Source of the DNA: an uncultured Chlamydiae bacterium
GTDB lineage: Bacteria > Chlamydiota > Chlamydiia > Chlamydiales > Rhabdochlamydiaceae
Direction of reading: 5' to 3'
Length of the DNA: 64,000 bases
Assembly: GCA_903824495.1 (NCBI GenBank)
Contig: CAIJXB010000023.1
Span: 41,160-105,159, forward strand
Below the pieces are notes generated by a model. The model saw nothing but the letters and a program-made list of their open reading frames with translations, was not told the DNA's origin and did not search any database. Below, piece after piece: positions 19,963-30,828 of this stretch (the stretch's first letter is position 1; each line of letters opens with the position of its first letter). Both the position numbers and the translations under genes were made by a program.

Positions 19963-21279
19963 CTATACCACATTGCCTGTTGCTTGTGCAATAATATAGT
20001 CTTCAGCTTGCTCTAAGATCAACTTAGAAATCGCTTCCGCACGTCTGAGCTCAGGTTGCTCATGGTAATCCATCTGTCCTGGATTGATCAGAGCTTCAAG
20101 CTGCGTTTCTGCAGGCTTTGGCAAAGAATAAGCAGAAGGGGAGAGGTGTTTGTCTCGAAGGAGCTGATTACTCAAATGGAAAAGCTTTACAGCTTTTTCT
20201 GATTGAGACTTGATCACTTCGATCATCTTTTTTTGCCCTTCTGGATCTAAAGATCTCCAGTGTTGCAAGAACTCTTCACTATTGTTGAGTTGAGAAACGC
20301 GGAAGTGCACTTCATTATTAATAAGGGTGGAAGGAAGATCAAAAGGATACTGAGTGAGCAGGAACTGCTGCACTTGTGATCTTTGTTGCTCTTTTACGTG
20401 GTCACTCGCTTGGTTGTTCAAAAGAAGCTCTACTTTCTTCTTCAAATCTTCTTCAGATTCTACGCCCAAGTTTTTAAAGAGCTCTGGAGTCATTTCCGGT
20501 AGTGTTGGAAGTTCCATGTCCTTAATTGTGATACGTACTTTTTGAGGCTTTAGAGTTTCTTTTTCGATCGGGTCAGCAGATTCATCAGGAACGCTTACGC
20601 CTTCTACAACATCACCTACGTTTTTACCGATAAGAAGATCTTTCATCCACTTTGCCATGGAGTTATCTGTTACTTCGAACCTTGTATTTTTAAAGAGGGT
20701 TGAAGGTGGGGTTGTTTCCATGAGCTCGACGTCGAGCATGAGGAAATCGCCTTCTTTTACAGGTTTGTTTTCTACTTTGGCCCAAGTTGCGTAGAAGAAA
20801 AGGGTCTGACGGATTGTTTCTGCCACTTTTGCTTCATCAACAACAGGTCTTTTGATCTCTTGAAGTTTGAACGTAGAAGCATCTACGTGAGGGATTTCAG
20901 GGTAGACTTCGAAAAAGAAAGAAAAAGCAGCTTCTTCAGCTGAAAAATTTTTCATTTTGAAACCGACTTTATCCTTATTTAAAGGGACGATGCCAGTTTG
21001 TTTGTAGCATTCTTGTAGGGAGATTTGGACGACGCACTCTTGCCATTTCTCATGAACTTCTTTAGGGAATCTTTGAAGGACGAACGCTTCAGGAACTTTT
21101 CCTTTGCGGAAGCCTGGGATGCTTAAGCCTTTGCTCACTAGCTTAATAGCTTTTGCATGGGCAGGGGTAATGAGTTCCTTAGAAACCGTCACTTCAAATT
21201 CAATTTGACAGCCTGGTTTTTTGTTAACGACGCATGTAACTTGAGACTTGCTCAGAGTTTGAGAAGACGGGTTTTCCAT
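19963..21279 (-). CDS. tig: Trigger factor, ribosome-associated chaperone
   Basis: 438 residues, the usual size. The N-terminal ribosome-binding domain carries a clear signature (SIPGFRKGKVPEAFVLQRF; canonical GFRxGKxP). The peptidyl-prolyl isomerase-like middle part (KEGDFLMLDVELMETTPP) and a long helical C-terminus follow. It binds nascent chains at the ribosome exit. It lies 46 bases upstream of clpP on the same strand, forming tig-clpP-clpX. A slippery-free ordinary start (ATG at 21279) is preceded by AAGGAGCC. Confidence 0.95.
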   Translation of the reverse strand: MENPSSQTLSKSQVTCVVNKKPGCQIEFEVTVSKELITPAHAKAIKLVSKGLSIPGFRKGKVPEAFVLQRFPKEVHEKWQECVVQISLQECYKQTGIVPLNKDKVGFKMKNFSAEEAAFSFFFEVYPEIPHVDASTFKLQEIKRPVVDEAKVAETIRQTLFFYATWAKVENKPVKEGDFLMLDVELMETTPPSTLFKNTRFEVTDNSMAKWMKDLLIGKNVGDVVEGVSVPDESADPIEKETLKPQKVRITIKDMELPTLPEMTPELFKNLGVESEEDLKKKVELLLNNQASDHVKEQQRSQVQQFLLTQYPFDLPSTLINNEVHFRVSQLNNSEEFLQHWRSLDPEGQKKMIEVIKSQSEKAVKLFHLSNQLLRDKHLSPSAYSLPKPAETQLEALINPGQMDYHEQPELRRAEAISKLILEQAEDYIIAQATGNVV

Positions 21280-21321
21280 ATATATAGGCTCCTTAAAAGA
21301 AGAGGTATGTGCTAAAAAAAA

Positions 21322-21393
21322 AGCGGGTGATGAGGCTCGAACTCACGACTTTCACGTTGGCAACGTGACGCTCTACCACTGAGCTACACCCGC
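21322..21393 (-). tRNA. tRNA-Gly(GCC), copy 1
   Basis: The minus strand folds as a 72-nt cloverleaf: acceptor GCGGGTG/CACCCGC, D arm TAGCTCAGTGGTAGAG, anticodon stem TCACG/CGTGA with loop TTGCCAA (anticodon GCC), T arm GTGAGTTCGAGCCTCAT, discriminator T. CCA is not encoded. Identical in sequence to the copy at 21434-21505. Confidence 0.95.
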
Positions 21394-21433
21394 AGATTCA
21401 TGTAAAAAAAGACTTGCTACTATTTGTTAAAAA

Positions 21434-21505
21434 AGCGGGTGATGAGGCTCGAACTCACGACTTTCACGTTGGCAACGTGACGCTCTACCACTGAGCTACA
21501 CCCGC
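21434..21505 (-). tRNA. tRNA-Gly(GCC), copy 2
   Basis: Same 72-nt cloverleaf and GCC anticodon as the copy 41 bases away; identical throughout, so a recent tandem duplication or gene conversion. Being upstream, it would be transcribed first, with both tRNAs preceding tig. Confidence 0.95.
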
Positions 21506-21752
21506 ATTTTGTTAACTCCAAATCGCGGAAGTGAACAGGATACCGATTTTCATTCTTTTTTTTCACCAACTTTATTACTGCAAAACACTTTACCTTTAAA
21601 ATAGCAGAAAAAAAATGACCTGAGAGGTGGTTTTAAAGAGGGTAGGGGGGTGTCAACGAATTTTTTGCTTGCGGCCTATCTTTGAAAAAAGGTAAAAGCA
21701 TCAGAACGTAGGGGATTGCTCCTTCACTTTAAAAAAGTAGAGAGACGCTGGC

Positions 21753-24700
21753 ATGATTAACTTTCGGAAATTAAGACAAGATTTTTCCTCGAATATTATC
21801 AAAGAGGGAAAAGACCTATACGATAAGCAAAAGGTTGTTTCAGCCAAGCTGATACAGCTCGATGGGAAATTGATGAAAGTCAGTGGTCGGGTTTTGGGTC
21901 AGTACGACAATTGCTATGAAAGCGAAATAGAGATAGATCGCGGTGAGTGCGAAGCGATCGATTCAAATTGCGATTGCCCTTACAACTACGACTGTCAACA
22001 CATTGCAGCTCTTTTGTTTTTCTTAGAAGAAAATTTAGATAAGATCCTTGTGGACTATTCTAAAGAAACGAGTTTCGAAGAAATGGTGAAAGAAGATCAT
22101 GATGAAGAGGCCACAAGCGATCTATTAGAAAAAGTGAAAGAAGCGGAGTCTAAAGAGGTTTTAAGGCAAGAAGAGCTTTATCAAAAGCAGGTTTTACAAG
22201 AGTATGTTGCTTCCTCCGAAATTCTAGCTATCTCTCCTTTTTTTAGAACGCAGGTTAAGCCAGAAATCGATAAAGCAGACATGCATTTGATTTTCTCTTT
22301 TCCCTCGGATGTCGATACAAAAAATCACGTAGAAGTTCAAATTGCCCTTCGCCTCCCTTACAGATCAAAACCTCTTCACATCCCTCATCTTAAGGCTTTT
22401 TTCGAAGCAGTTCGTTACGAAGAGCCCATTTTTATGAGCAGTAAAAAGTATTGTTTTGCTCTTGAGTCTTTTGAAGTGACCCAAAGGGAAATTTTAAAAA
22501 CACTCATGGAGCACATCCGCTTTTCAGAAAGTAGCAATTCTGAAAAATCTCTTCGGGGTGGCTATTTAGATTTAGAAGTGTTTGGGCTTGTTGTTTCCAG
22601 AATGTTTGAAGTGGCTTTCCATCAGATCGGACAAACACGTTATTTGCATCAAGATGATGATCTTCCGTATTTAACAGGGCTTTATGAGGGAAGTTTAGAG
22701 CAGCCTATGCGCTTTTCTCCAGCTCCTGCAGGATTCCGATTTGTCTTAGAGTACATAAGCCCTCCGACTTCCAAGATTTTAATGAACCCTTTAATTGTAG
22801 CGGACTCTCAAACGGTCACTTTAGAAGATGTCAGATTGTTTGAATGTTCCAAGCCTGGAATGTTCTACAAAAACACGTTCTATCGTTTCGGCGAATTTGT
22901 GACTCGTCTACATTTAAAGAACCTGAAGGAAATTAGGGACATTACTATTCCGGAACCATTATTTGGTTCTTTTGTAGAAAATGCCCTTCCTGAGCTCTCT
23001 CGGTATGCAGAGATTGCCAATCAGCATGTGATTGAAGATTTTGTGACGCTGCCTTTTAGTGGTCCTCTTGAGGCTGTTTGTGATCTTTCCTATTTAAATG
23101 GAGAGCTCGACGCAGTCCTTCATTTCAAATATGAAAAGCACAAAGTTCCAGCATCAGCATCTCAACTTGAATATGGCCAAATCGTTTCCTTCATTCAAAA
23201 AGAAGGAATTTTGGCAAGAAACTTGGTAGAAGAGAGAAAGATCTTAGAAGATCTTTTTCAAGATTTTATCTACGTTCCAGAGTCCGGTGTGTATGTCTCG
23301 AAGTCGGATAAGAAGATCATTGAGTTCATGACAGAGATCATTCCAAGAAACCAGCCTAGAGTGCAGTTTAATTGCCCTCAGAACTTACTTGATCAGTTTA
23401 TCTATGATCAGACGACATTTTCAATGGAGCTCAAAGACACCGATCGCATCGATTCTTATGAAATTCACCTGCAAGTCGATGGGGCTTTAAATGGCACAAG
23501 ACTCGACACTCTTTGGGAGTGCATGGCTTCTAAAAAAGCCTTTATCGAACTGGATATGCCAAAAGCCAAAGTGAAAAAAGCGCAAGAAGGCAGTCGTCTT
23601 CCAAAAATCCTCGTGCTCGATTTAGAAAGAGTGCAAGGGATTGTAAAGCTTTTTGATGAGCTTGGAATAGAAGTGTTAGAGAATCACATGCTTACAAGGC
23701 CTCTTTGGAGCCTTGCAAGTGTAGATAGTAGCTGTTTTGAAGGTCTTCCGATCACATTTTCCATCACAGATAAGCTCCTTGATATTCGCAAGCAGATCTT
23801 AGGAGAAAAACAAGTTGATTTTTCTGAAGTTCCCAAAGTTGTGAATGCGACTTTGCGCTCCTATCAGATGGAAGGGGTGAAGTGGCTAGAGCGTCTTAGA
23901 AGCATGTACTTGAATGGGATTTTGGCCGACGACATGGGCCTTGGAAAAACTCTCCAAGCTATTGTGACGATTTCTCAGTACAAAAGTAAGAAATCGGGTC
24001 CTTCTTTGATTGTTTGCCCGACATCCCTTTTATACAACTGGAAAGAGGAGTGCTCTAAATTCAACCGCCAGCTCAAAACAATTGTTGTAGATGGGATCCC
24101 ATCTTTTCGCAAGAAGACAATTGAAAGCGTGCAAAACTATGATGTGATCATCACATCCTACACGCTGCTGCAAAAAGACATCGAAGGGTATAAAAATATT
24201 CCCTTCTCCTATGTTGTTTTAGATGAGGCTCAGCACATTAAGAATCGAGGCACTCGCAACGCAAAATCGGTAAAAATGGTGCAGGCAGATCATAGGCTGA
24301 TCTTATCAGGAACGCCTATTGAGAACTCGCTTGAAGAGCTGTGGAGCTTATTTGACTTTTTGATGCCAGGCTTCTTGAGCTCGTACGATCGATTTGTAGA
24401 AAAGTATGTGCGTGTTTCAGGTCTGGAACAGCAAAAGAATCTCGATTTCTTAAAAAAGAAAGTATCTCCTTTCATTTTGAGAAGGATGAAGGCCGATGTC
24501 TTAGACGATCTGCCTCCAGTTTCTGAAATTATCTACCACTGTCAGCTCAGCGAAGTGCAGATGCAGCTTTATAAATCGTATGCAGAATCAGCTCGTGATG
24601 AACTTGTGAAACTTGTTCAAAGAGACGGCTTTGATCGCGTACAGATCCACGTACTAGCAACCCTTACGCGTTTAAAGCAAATTTGTTGCCACCCGGCTAT

Positions 24701-25241
24701 TTTTGCCAAAGAGACGCCAGAGCCAGGGGATTCTGCAAAATACGACATGCTTTTAGATCTTTTACAAACCCTTGTAGAAGGAAAGCATAAAACGGTGATC
24801 TTCTCTCAATACACAAGAATGCTCCAGATCATGAAAAAAGATCTAGAGCTCAGGGGTATTCGGTTCTCTTATCTAGATGGATCCAGTAAGAATAGACTAG
24901 ACATTGTTAAAGAGTTTAATGAAGATGAAAGTATCTCAGTGTTCCTTGTTTCTTTAAAAGCTGGTGGTACAGGCCTTAACCTTGTAGGGGCTGATACGGT
25001 CATCCACTACGACATGTGGTGGAACCCGGCGGTAGAGAGCCAAGCAACGGATAGGGTACATCGTATGGGACAGAAAAATTCTGTTTCTTCGTACAAATTG
25101 ATCACTCTTGGAACAATCGAAGAAAAAATCGCAGAAATGCAGAAGAGAAAAAAAGGATTGGTCAAGAAAGTGGTAAGCTGCGATGATGAAGCGATAGCAA
25201 AACTCACATGGGAAGATGTGCTTGAATTACTCAAGACGTAA
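21753..25241 (+). CDS. SNF2-family helicase with N-terminal SWIM zinc finger
   Basis: 1162 residues. The N-terminus has a SWIM-type zinc motif ([12 protein letters not shown]-x-C then C-x-H, residues ~73-83). The helicase core begins near residue 705: [15 protein letters not shown] (Walker A), [11 protein letters not shown] (DEAQ box), [15 protein letters not shown], then the C-terminal RecA lobe with [23 protein letters not shown] and [10 protein letters not shown]. These are DNA-translocating ATPases that remodel protein-DNA complexes or act on stalled transcription. In Chlamydia a SWI/SNF helicase lies between tig and mreB, as here. Confidence 0.93.
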   Translation: MINFRKLRQDFSSNIIKEGKDLYDKQKVVSAKLIQLDGKLMKVSGRVLGQYDNCYESEIEIDRGECEAIDSNCDCPYNYDCQHIAALLFFLEENLDKILVDYSKETSFEEMVKEDHDEEATSDLLEKVKEAESKEVLRQEELYQKQVLQEYVASSEILAISPFFRTQVKPEIDKADMHLIFSFPSDVDTKNHVEVQIALRLPYRSKPLHIPHLKAFFEAVRYEEPIFMSSKKYCFALESFEVTQREILKTLMEHIRFSESSNSEKSLRGGYLDLEVFGLVVSRMFEVAFHQIGQTRYLHQDDDLPYLTGLYEGSLEQPMRFSPAPAGFRFVLEYISPPTSKILMNPLIVADSQTVTLEDVRLFECSKPGMFYKNTFYRFGEFVTRLHLKNLKEIRDITIPEPLFGSFVENALPELSRYAEIANQHVIEDFVTLPFSGPLEAVCDLSYLNGELDAVLHFKYEKHKVPASASQLEYGQIVSFIQKEGILARNLVEERKILEDLFQDFIYVPESGVYVSKSDKKIIEFMTEIIPRNQPRVQFNCPQNLLDQFIYDQTTFSMELKDTDRIDSYEIHLQVDGALNGTRLDTLWECMASKKAFIELDMPKAKVKKAQEGSRLPKILVLDLERVQGIVKLFDELGIEVLENHMLTRPLWSLASVDSSCFEGLPITFSITDKLLDIRKQILGEKQVDFSEVPKVVNATLRSYQMEGVKWLERLRSMYLNGILADDMGLGKTLQAIVTISQYKSKKSGPSLIVCPTSLLYNWKEECSKFNRQLKTIVVDGIPSFRKKTIESVQNYDVIITSYTLLQKDIEGYKNIPFSYVVLDEAQHIKNRGTRNAKSVKMVQADHRLILSGTPIENSLEELWSLFDFLMPGFLSSYDRFVEKYVRVSGLEQQKNLDFLKKKVSPFILRRMKADVLDDLPPVSEIIYHCQLSEVQMQLYKSYAESARDELVKLVQRDGFDRVQIHVLATLTRLKQICCHPAIFAKETPEPGDSAKYDMLLDLLQTLVEGKHKTVIFSQYTRMLQIMKKDLELRGIRFSYLDGSSKNRLDIVKEFNEDESISVFLVSLKAGGTGLNLVGADTVIHYDMWWNPAVESQATDRVHRMGQKNSVSSYKLITLGTIEEKIAEMQKRKKGLVKKVVSCDDEAIAKLTWEDVLELLKT

Positions 25242-25252
25242 AGGATAACACA

Positions 25253-26332
25253 ATGACGTATAGAGATCTTTTGAGAAAATTGTCTCAAAACATGCTAGGA
25301 AGAGCAGGACGAATATCGGGCCTTTTCTCTAGCGATATCGGTATCGATCTTGGAACTGCGAATACTCTTGTATATGTCCGAGGAAAGGGAATTGTTTTGG
25401 CTGAACCCTCTGTTGTGGCTGTTGATTCGGTCACCAATGAAGTTCTTGCTGTCGGACAAAAAGCAAAGGCCATGCTCGGAAAAACCCCTAGAAAGATCCA
25501 CGCAGTAAGACCTATGAAAGATGGGGTCATCGCCGATTTTGAGATCGCCGAAGGGATGCTCAAGGCCCTCATTAAAAGGGTCACTCCTCCTCGCAGTTTA
25601 ACCCGTCCAAAAATTTTGATCGCCGTTCCCTCTGGTATTACAGGGGTAGAAAAGCGCGCCGTAGAAGACTCTGCTTTAAGAGCTGGAGCGCAAGAAGTCA
25701 TTCTAATTGAAGAGCCGATGGCAGCAGCTATTGGTGTTGATTTGCCTGTACACGAACCATCCGCTAATATGATCATCGACATCGGTGGTGGAACAACAGA
25801 AATTGCGATTATTTCTCTTGGTGGTATTGTTGAAGCTAGGTCTTTACGTATTGCGGGAGATGAGTTTGATGAGTGCATCGTCAACTACATGAGACGCACA
25901 TACAACTTAATGATCGGTCCAAGAACGGCTGAAGACATTAAAATGAGCATTGGATCTGCCTATCCGCTCGGGGAAAATGAACTTGAGATGGAAGTGAGGG
26001 GAAGAGACCAAGTGGCAGGTCTTCCTATCACAAAGAGGATCAACTCTGTAGAAATTAGAGAATGTCTTGCAGAACCTATTCAACAAGTCATTGAGAGCGT
26101 CAAGCTAACTCTTGAAAAATGTCCTCCAGAACTTGCAGCCGACCTTGTGGAAAGAGGAATGGTGCTAGCAGGCGGTGGAGCCTTGATCAAAGGACTTGAT
26201 AAGGCTCTGATCAAAGAAACAGGACTTCCAGTGATCGTTGCTTCAAATCCTCTTCTAGCAGTATGTCTAGGAACTGGAAAAGCCCTAGAGTACTTGGATA
26301 AATTTAAGAAAAAAAGAGCACTTGTTCTTTAA
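25253..26332 (+). CDS. mreB: Rod-shape determining actin homologue MreB
   Basis: 359 residues. Actin-fold ATP-binding signatures are clear: [18 protein letters not shown] (phosphate 1), [19 protein letters not shown] (phosphate 2) and [14 protein letters not shown] (adenosine). MreB filaments organise peptidoglycan synthesis and, in FtsZ-less Chlamydiota, cell division. It starts 11 bases after the helicase gene and is followed at once by pckG. Confidence 0.97.
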   Translation: MTYRDLLRKLSQNMLGRAGRISGLFSSDIGIDLGTANTLVYVRGKGIVLAEPSVVAVDSVTNEVLAVGQKAKAMLGKTPRKIHAVRPMKDGVIADFEIAEGMLKALIKRVTPPRSLTRPKILIAVPSGITGVEKRAVEDSALRAGAQEVILIEEPMAAAIGVDLPVHEPSANMIIDIGGGTTEIAIISLGGIVEARSLRIAGDEFDECIVNYMRRTYNLMIGPRTAEDIKMSIGSAYPLGENELEMEVRGRDQVAGLPITKRINSVEIRECLAEPIQQVIESVKLTLEKCPPELAADLVERGMVLAGGGALIKGLDKALIKETGLPVIVASNPLLAVCLGTGKALEYLDKFKKKRALVL

Positions 26333-26333
26333 C

Positions 26334-28091
26334 ATGAACGGCTCTCCTCTTTGGCATCAAAATCCCGCTTTAAAAAAATGGATTTTAGATGCCATTTCTC
26401 TTTGTGCTCCTGATAACGTTCACTTATGCACAGGCTCTGAAGAAGAGTTTCAATCCCTTGTCAAATTGCATCCCTTCATTCCTCTCAATCCAGAAAAACG
26501 TCCCGGAAGCTTTTATTGTAGATCAGATCCTAGTGATGTAGCTCGTGTTGAAGAAGCGACCTTTATTTGTAGCAAAAACAAAGAAAATGCCGGACCTACA
26601 AACAACTGGAAAGATCCAGAAGAGATGAAAAAGATATTAAAACCTCTTTTTTCCGGATGTATGAAGGGAAGGACTTTATACATCATTCCGTTTTGTATGG
26701 GCCCTTTGCACTCGCCTTTTTCTAAAATAGGTGTACAAGTCACCGACTCTCCTTATGTCGTTTGCAGCATGAAGATCATGACTACTATGGGTGAATCAGT
26801 TTTAAAAGAGTTAGGATCTGATGGTCACTTCGTTCCTTGTATGCACTCCGTTGGTAAGCCTTTACAACCTGGTGAAAAAGATACTTCTTGGCCTTGTAAT
26901 TCACAAAAGTACATCGTGCATTTTCCAGAAGAAGAAGCGATCTGGTCTTATGGAAGCGGCTATGGCGGCAACGCGCTACTTGGTAAAAAGAGTTTTGCTC
27001 TTCGGATTGCATCGAACATGGCGCAAAAAGAAGGATGGCTTGCAGAGCATATGCTCATCATTGGGATTACAAATCCACAAGGTGAAAAAAAATACATCGC
27101 AGCGGCCTTCCCAAGTCAATGTGGCAAAACAAATTTAGCGCTTCTTCGATCCACTCTTCCTGGTTGGAAAGTAGAGTGTGTAGGGGATGACATCGCTTGG
27201 CTAAAGATTGGAAAGGATGGAAGGTTGTATGGCGTAAATCCTGAAGCTGGCTTTTTTGGTGTGGCTCCAGGAACTTCTTATCGCTCCAACCCCTACGCTA
27301 TGGAGACCATTTCTAAAAATACGATTTTTACAAACGTAGCCCTTACAAATGATAAAGATGTGTGGTGGGAGGGAATGACACCTGAATCCCCAGAAAATCT
27401 CACTGACTGGAAAGGTCGGCCTTGGGATAAAAAAGCGCCTGCTGCGCATCCCAACAGTCGCTTTACCGTAAGTTCTTCCCAATGCCCCATCCTAGATCCT
27501 CATGCTCACGCCCCTGAAGGAGTTCCTATCTCTGCTATTTTATTTGGGGGTAGAAGAGCGTCTACGGTTCCGCTTGTCTACGAAGCTCTTTCTTGGGCTC
27601 ACGGTGTCTTTTTAGGGGCTAGTGTGTCTTCAGAGACAACAGCTGCAGCAACAGGCGCTGTTGGCAAACTACGCCACGATCCTTTTGCGATGCTGCCGTT
27701 TTGTGGTTATCACATGGGTGATTATTTTGCTCATTGGCTTGATGTTGGATCAAAGCTTAAAGAAAAGCCCTCGATTTTCTACGTCAATTGGTTCAAAACA
27801 GACACAAATGGCAAATTCTTATGGCCAGGTTTTGGTGAAAACATAAGAGTTCTAAAATGGATCTTTGAGCATACCGATTCTACAAAAACTCCTATTGGAA
27901 ATATTCCAACTTCTTTAGATCTATCAGGCCTCAATGTTGACTTCGATTCTCTTTTTTCTATCAAAAAAGAGGAGTGGCTTTTAGAAGTAGAAGAGCTTGA
28001 GAAGTACTTTGCTCTTTTTGGATCTAAAATGCCAAAAGAGCTGCTTCAAGAGTTAGAGGCTTTGAAGCAAAGACTTTTATTAAACGGCTGA
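26334..28091 (+). CDS. pckG: Phosphoenolpyruvate carboxykinase (GTP)
   Basis: About 585 residues from the ATG at 26334, one base after the mreB stop; an upstream in-frame TTG is less likely. The GTP-type signature [15 protein letters not shown] (kinase-1 loop with the reactive cysteine) and [31 protein letters not shown] are present, as is the substrate region [20 protein letters not shown]. It converts oxaloacetate and GTP to PEP, GDP and CO2. Order mreB-pckG matches Chlamydia. Confidence 0.96.
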   Translation: MNGSPLWHQNPALKKWILDAISLCAPDNVHLCTGSEEEFQSLVKLHPFIPLNPEKRPGSFYCRSDPSDVARVEEATFICSKNKENAGPTNNWKDPEEMKKILKPLFSGCMKGRTLYIIPFCMGPLHSPFSKIGVQVTDSPYVVCSMKIMTTMGESVLKELGSDGHFVPCMHSVGKPLQPGEKDTSWPCNSQKYIVHFPEEEAIWSYGSGYGGNALLGKKSFALRIASNMAQKEGWLAEHMLIIGITNPQGEKKYIAAAFPSQCGKTNLALLRSTLPGWKVECVGDDIAWLKIGKDGRLYGVNPEAGFFGVAPGTSYRSNPYAMETISKNTIFTNVALTNDKDVWWEGMTPESPENLTDWKGRPWDKKAPAAHPNSRFTVSSSQCPILDPHAHAPEGVPISAILFGGRRASTVPLVYEALSWAHGVFLGASVSSETTAAATGAVGKLRHDPFAMLPFCGYHMGDYFAHWLDVGSKLKEKPSIFYVNWFKTDTNGKFLWPGFGENIRVLKWIFEHTDSTKTPIGNIPTSLDLSGLNVDFDSLFSIKKEEWLLEVEELEKYFALFGSKMPKELLQELEALKQRLLLNG

Positions 28092-28236
28092 CCCTGCTTG
28101 GGATGGTTCGTTCACGGACATCTAAGACTCTATCTAATTCAGCTCTCATAGCAGGTGTCATGTACTCTATTAACTGCTCAAATCTTCTAAATGGAACAAG
28201 CTGCTTTTGATGGTCAATCGCTTCTTTCGTTTAATC
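28090..28236 (-). pseudogene. Gene remnant, possibly transposase-related
   Basis: On the minus strand an uninterrupted stretch of about 48 codons reads KEAIDHQKQLVPFRRFEQL then IEYMTPAMRAELDRVL and [12 protein letters not shown]. It looks like real coding sequence but has no start or complete domain, and it runs into the end of pckG. The character recalls the N-terminal region of Tn3-type transposases, but I cannot establish that. Confidence 0.3.
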
Positions 28237-28316
28237 TTTAATTTAAAGAAAATTAATTGAAGCGTGTAGTTGGACTTGAGGGGAAAGGGATAATTTGAAT
28301 TCAGAAAGCCTTTAAA

Positions 28317-28356
28317 CAAAAAAAAGCTACAAAAACCAAGGTCTTTGTAGCTTAAC
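28317..28356 (-). terminator. Rho-independent terminator of the RRM gene
   Basis: On the minus strand AAGCTACAAA pairs with TTTGTAGCTT, followed by a run of T. It lies about 35 bases past the RRM protein stop codon. Confidence 0.75.
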
Positions 28357-28388
28357 TTAAGGTAACTTTCCGTTAGGAGAGACAGCGA

Positions 28389-28712
28389 TTAAGAGTAAGT
28401 CTTCTGCCAAGAATCTCTTCTAGGACGGTCAGGACGAGGAGAAAAACCCGTTCTTTTTTGCTCAGGATGAGCAATATTAACGATGAGTGTTCTTCCATGT
28501 AGTTCTGCTCCGTGGATCGCTTCGATCGCTTTTTGAGCGTCTTCTTGCGTTTCCATTTCAACAAAGCCAAATCCTTTGGACTTGCCCGTCATTTTATCAG
28601 TGATAATGCGAGCGGACACAACGGGACCAAAAGGGAGGAAAATCTCTTTTAGTTCATCTTCTGTAAGACTATATGGTAGACTTCCAACATATAGTTTTTT
28701 ATTTTGGGACAT
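28389..28712 (-). CDS. RNA-binding protein with one RRM domain
   Basis: 107 residues. Residues 6-80 are an RRM: RNP2 LYVGSL and RNP1 KGFGFVEM are both complete. The arginine-rich tail (RPDRPRRDSW) resembles small cyanobacterial Rbp and eukaryote-like glycine-rich RNA-binding proteins, a type that is uncommon but known in bacteria including Chlamydiota. Single gene with its own terminator and AAGGAGAT ribosome-binding site before ATG 28712. The RNA target is unknown. Confidence 0.9.
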   Translation of the reverse strand: MSQNKKLYVGSLPYSLTEDELKEIFLPFGPVVSARIITDKMTGKSKGFGFVEMETQEDAQKAIEAIHGAELHGRTLIVNIAHPEQKRTGFSPRPDRPRRDSWQKTYS

Positions 28713-28975
28713 ACGATCTCCTTAAAAATCATTCAACTGTTGTCTTTACGCCTCAGCTTCACTAAGTAAAAGCTATAAAGATCAACAAAACGGCTACAGT
28801 TTATCAAAAAGGCTTTTTGATTGTCGACAAAGAAAAGAAAAAAAAGTGAGATCTCTGGGGAATAAAAAAAATTATATCACGTTAGACGTGGTGGGCTGAA
28901 AAAAATATTGAATATTATCTCCACAGTGGATTATGGATTTGTGGTAGGTCTTACACTTTTACACAGGAGGCGACA

Positions 28976-29212
28976 ATGGGTCTTAAAGAAACGATGAATA
29001 CAATGAGAAAGTTACTAGCCGAGATCAACGTAGATTTAGAAAAATCAGCAGGGGGGAATAGAGCGGCCTCCCAGAGGGTTCGAGTCCATACAATCGACCT
29101 GGAAAAAGTAGCTAAAGTATATAGGAAAGAGTCTGTAGCTTCTGAGAGAAAATTGGATGGAAAACCTAAAAAAACGGCTGCCAAAAAGGTAGCGGTGAAA
29201 AAGAAAAAATAA
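28976..29212 (+). CDS. hctA: Histone H1-like protein Hc1
   Basis: 78 residues. Residues 1-60 match chlamydial Hc1 closely: MGLKETMNTMRKLL, NRAASQRVRVHTIDLEKVAK and VYRKES. The tail KPKKTAAKKVAVKKKK is the lysine/alanine-rich DNA-binding part, but it is only ~20 residues, against ~65 in Chlamydia trachomatis Hc1 (about 125 residues). Hc1 compacts the chromosome in elementary bodies. A strong AGGAGG lies 5 bases before the ATG. The next gene is the rRNA methyltransferase and then yajC, similar to Chlamydia. Confidence 0.93.
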   Translation: MGLKETMNTMRKLLAEINVDLEKSAGGNRAASQRVRVHTIDLEKVAKVYRKESVASERKLDGKPKKTAAKKVAVKKKK

Positions 29213-29236
29213 AGCTGCTTTTACAGTCTTTTTATA

Positions 29237-29268
29237 AAAAAGAGGGATTTTTCCCTCTTTTTTTTTAT
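29237..29268 (+). terminator. Terminator after hctA
   Basis: AAAGAGGGA, a short T loop, TCCCTCTTT and a run of T, 25 bases past the hctA stop. Confidence 0.85.
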
Positions 29269-29295
29269 CCTACCGCCTTGTATCCTTGCCTACCT

Positions 29296-30714
29296 ATGAA
29301 AAAAACAACCTATTTTCCAGTTACAATTCAGATCGAGCGCCTTTCTGCTAAGGGATTTGGGGTGGGGCTTGCCCAAAAAGTAGCAGGATCTCCCATGACC
29401 AAAACAAGAGTTCCGGGCACCGTTCCAGGAGATCTTGTCGTCGCTGAGATCGGCTCTAAAAATAAAGGTGCCTACTTAGGGAAACTTTTAGAGGTATCTA
29501 AAGCCTCTCCCAATCGAAGAGAGGCTGTTTGTCTGCATGCTCCCGTCTGTGGAGGCTGCTCGCTGCACTACATGACCTATGATAAGCAGCTCGAGTATAA
29601 GCAAGGCGTTATTAAGAACCTTTTCACATCTTTATTTGAAGGGGAGATTTTTTCGATAGCTGCCTCTCCTTTGGAGTGGAACTATCGCAATAAGATGGAG
29701 TATACGTTCTCTCAAAATAAAGCAGGAGAGCGGTTCTTAGGTCTTATGAAGGCAGGAACTAAGGGACGAGTAGAAACTTTAACTGAGTGCCATCTTTCTC
29801 CTAAATGGTTCATTGGGGTTCTTTCAGCTGTCAAGGCTTGGTGGGATGAGTCAGGTATTTTGGCTTTTCATGGAATACAAGACATTGGAAGTTTAAGAAA
29901 CCTCACAGTTAGAGAAGGAAAGAAAACAGGCCAAAAGATGGTGATCTTAACTGTTTCTGGTAACCCTGAATACGCTTTAAAAAAAGAGCACTTAACAAGT
30001 TTTGTGTCAGCTGTGCAAAGTTCACTTGGAGGAGAGACCTTAAGCGTTTTCCTTCGCATTCAACAAGCTGTTAGGGGACAACCTACGCAGTTTTACGAAA
30101 TGAATCTCCTTGGATCTAACCACATTGAAGAAGAGCTTGAAATTAGCGCGATTGATTACAAAAGAAGCTACCGCTTCAAGATCAGCCCAACAGCTTTTTT
30201 TCAGCCCAATACGATGCAAGCAGAAAAGCTTTATTCTAAAGCATTGGAAATAGCCGGCCTTAAAAAAAGAAACCTTATTTTAGATCTCTATGCAGGCACT
30301 GCAACTCTTGGAATGATTTTCTCCTCTTTTGCAGAAAAAGTGATCGCCATTGAGCTTAACCCTTACGCGGTCTTTGATGCGGAAGCAAATCGAGAGCTCA
30401 ATCTGGTAAATAATTTAGAGGTGTTTAAAGGGGACGTTTCAAAGGTGTTAAAAGAGTTAAAAGAAAAAGATCCTTCTTTTAAGCCAGATCTAATCGTACT
30501 GGATCCTCCAAGAACCGGACTTTTTCCTGAAGCTGTAGAAGAGGTGCTCTCACTTGCTCCCTCAGAAATCCTCTACATTTCCTGCGCTCCAGAAAAGCAA
30601 GCAAGGGATTGTCAGTTATTTAAGCAAGCTGGATACGAAATTGTCGCTATCCAACCTGTAGATCAATTTCCTCAAACAGTGCACATTGAAAATATTGTGC
30701 TGCTGCGCCGTTAG
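29296..30714 (+). CDS. rlmD: TrmA/RumA-family RNA (uracil-5)-methyltransferase
   Basis: About 472 residues from ATG 29296 (an upstream TTG at 29278 is less likely). An N-terminal TRAM domain (RLSAKGFGVGLAQ ... VPGTVPGDLVVAEI) is followed by the iron-sulfur cysteines (CLHAPVCGGCSLHYM), the SAM fold (ILDLYAGTATLGMIF), DLIVLDPPRTG and the catalytic cysteine in ILYISCAPEKQARD. It makes 5-methyluridine in RNA, most likely 23S rRNA; whether it is RlmD- or RlmC-like is not settled by sequence alone. Confidence 0.9.
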   Translation: MKKTTYFPVTIQIERLSAKGFGVGLAQKVAGSPMTKTRVPGTVPGDLVVAEIGSKNKGAYLGKLLEVSKASPNRREAVCLHAPVCGGCSLHYMTYDKQLEYKQGVIKNLFTSLFEGEIFSIAASPLEWNYRNKMEYTFSQNKAGERFLGLMKAGTKGRVETLTECHLSPKWFIGVLSAVKAWWDESGILAFHGIQDIGSLRNLTVREGKKTGQKMVILTVSGNPEYALKKEHLTSFVSAVQSSLGGETLSVFLRIQQAVRGQPTQFYEMNLLGSNHIEEELEISAIDYKRSYRFKISPTAFFQPNTMQAEKLYSKALEIAGLKKRNLILDLYAGTATLGMIFSSFAEKVIAIELNPYAVFDAEANRELNLVNNLEVFKGDVSKVLKELKEKDPSFKPDLIVLDPPRTGLFPEAVEEVLSLAPSEILYISCAPEKQARDCQLFKQAGYEIVAIQPVDQFPQTVHIENIVLLRR

Positions 30715-30828
30715 CTAAGGCTAATATTGATTGGGAAAGTCAGCCAGTTAGTTGAACCGTTACCTGCCGCTTAAAATATTGCATGCGCAGGTAAGCTCTT
30801 CTAGTCTTTCTTGGACTATACATGGTGG

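Noticed and set aside
28090..28236. Tn3-type transposase
   Set aside because: The open stretch looks coding but contains no diagnostic motif; kept as an unassigned remnant.
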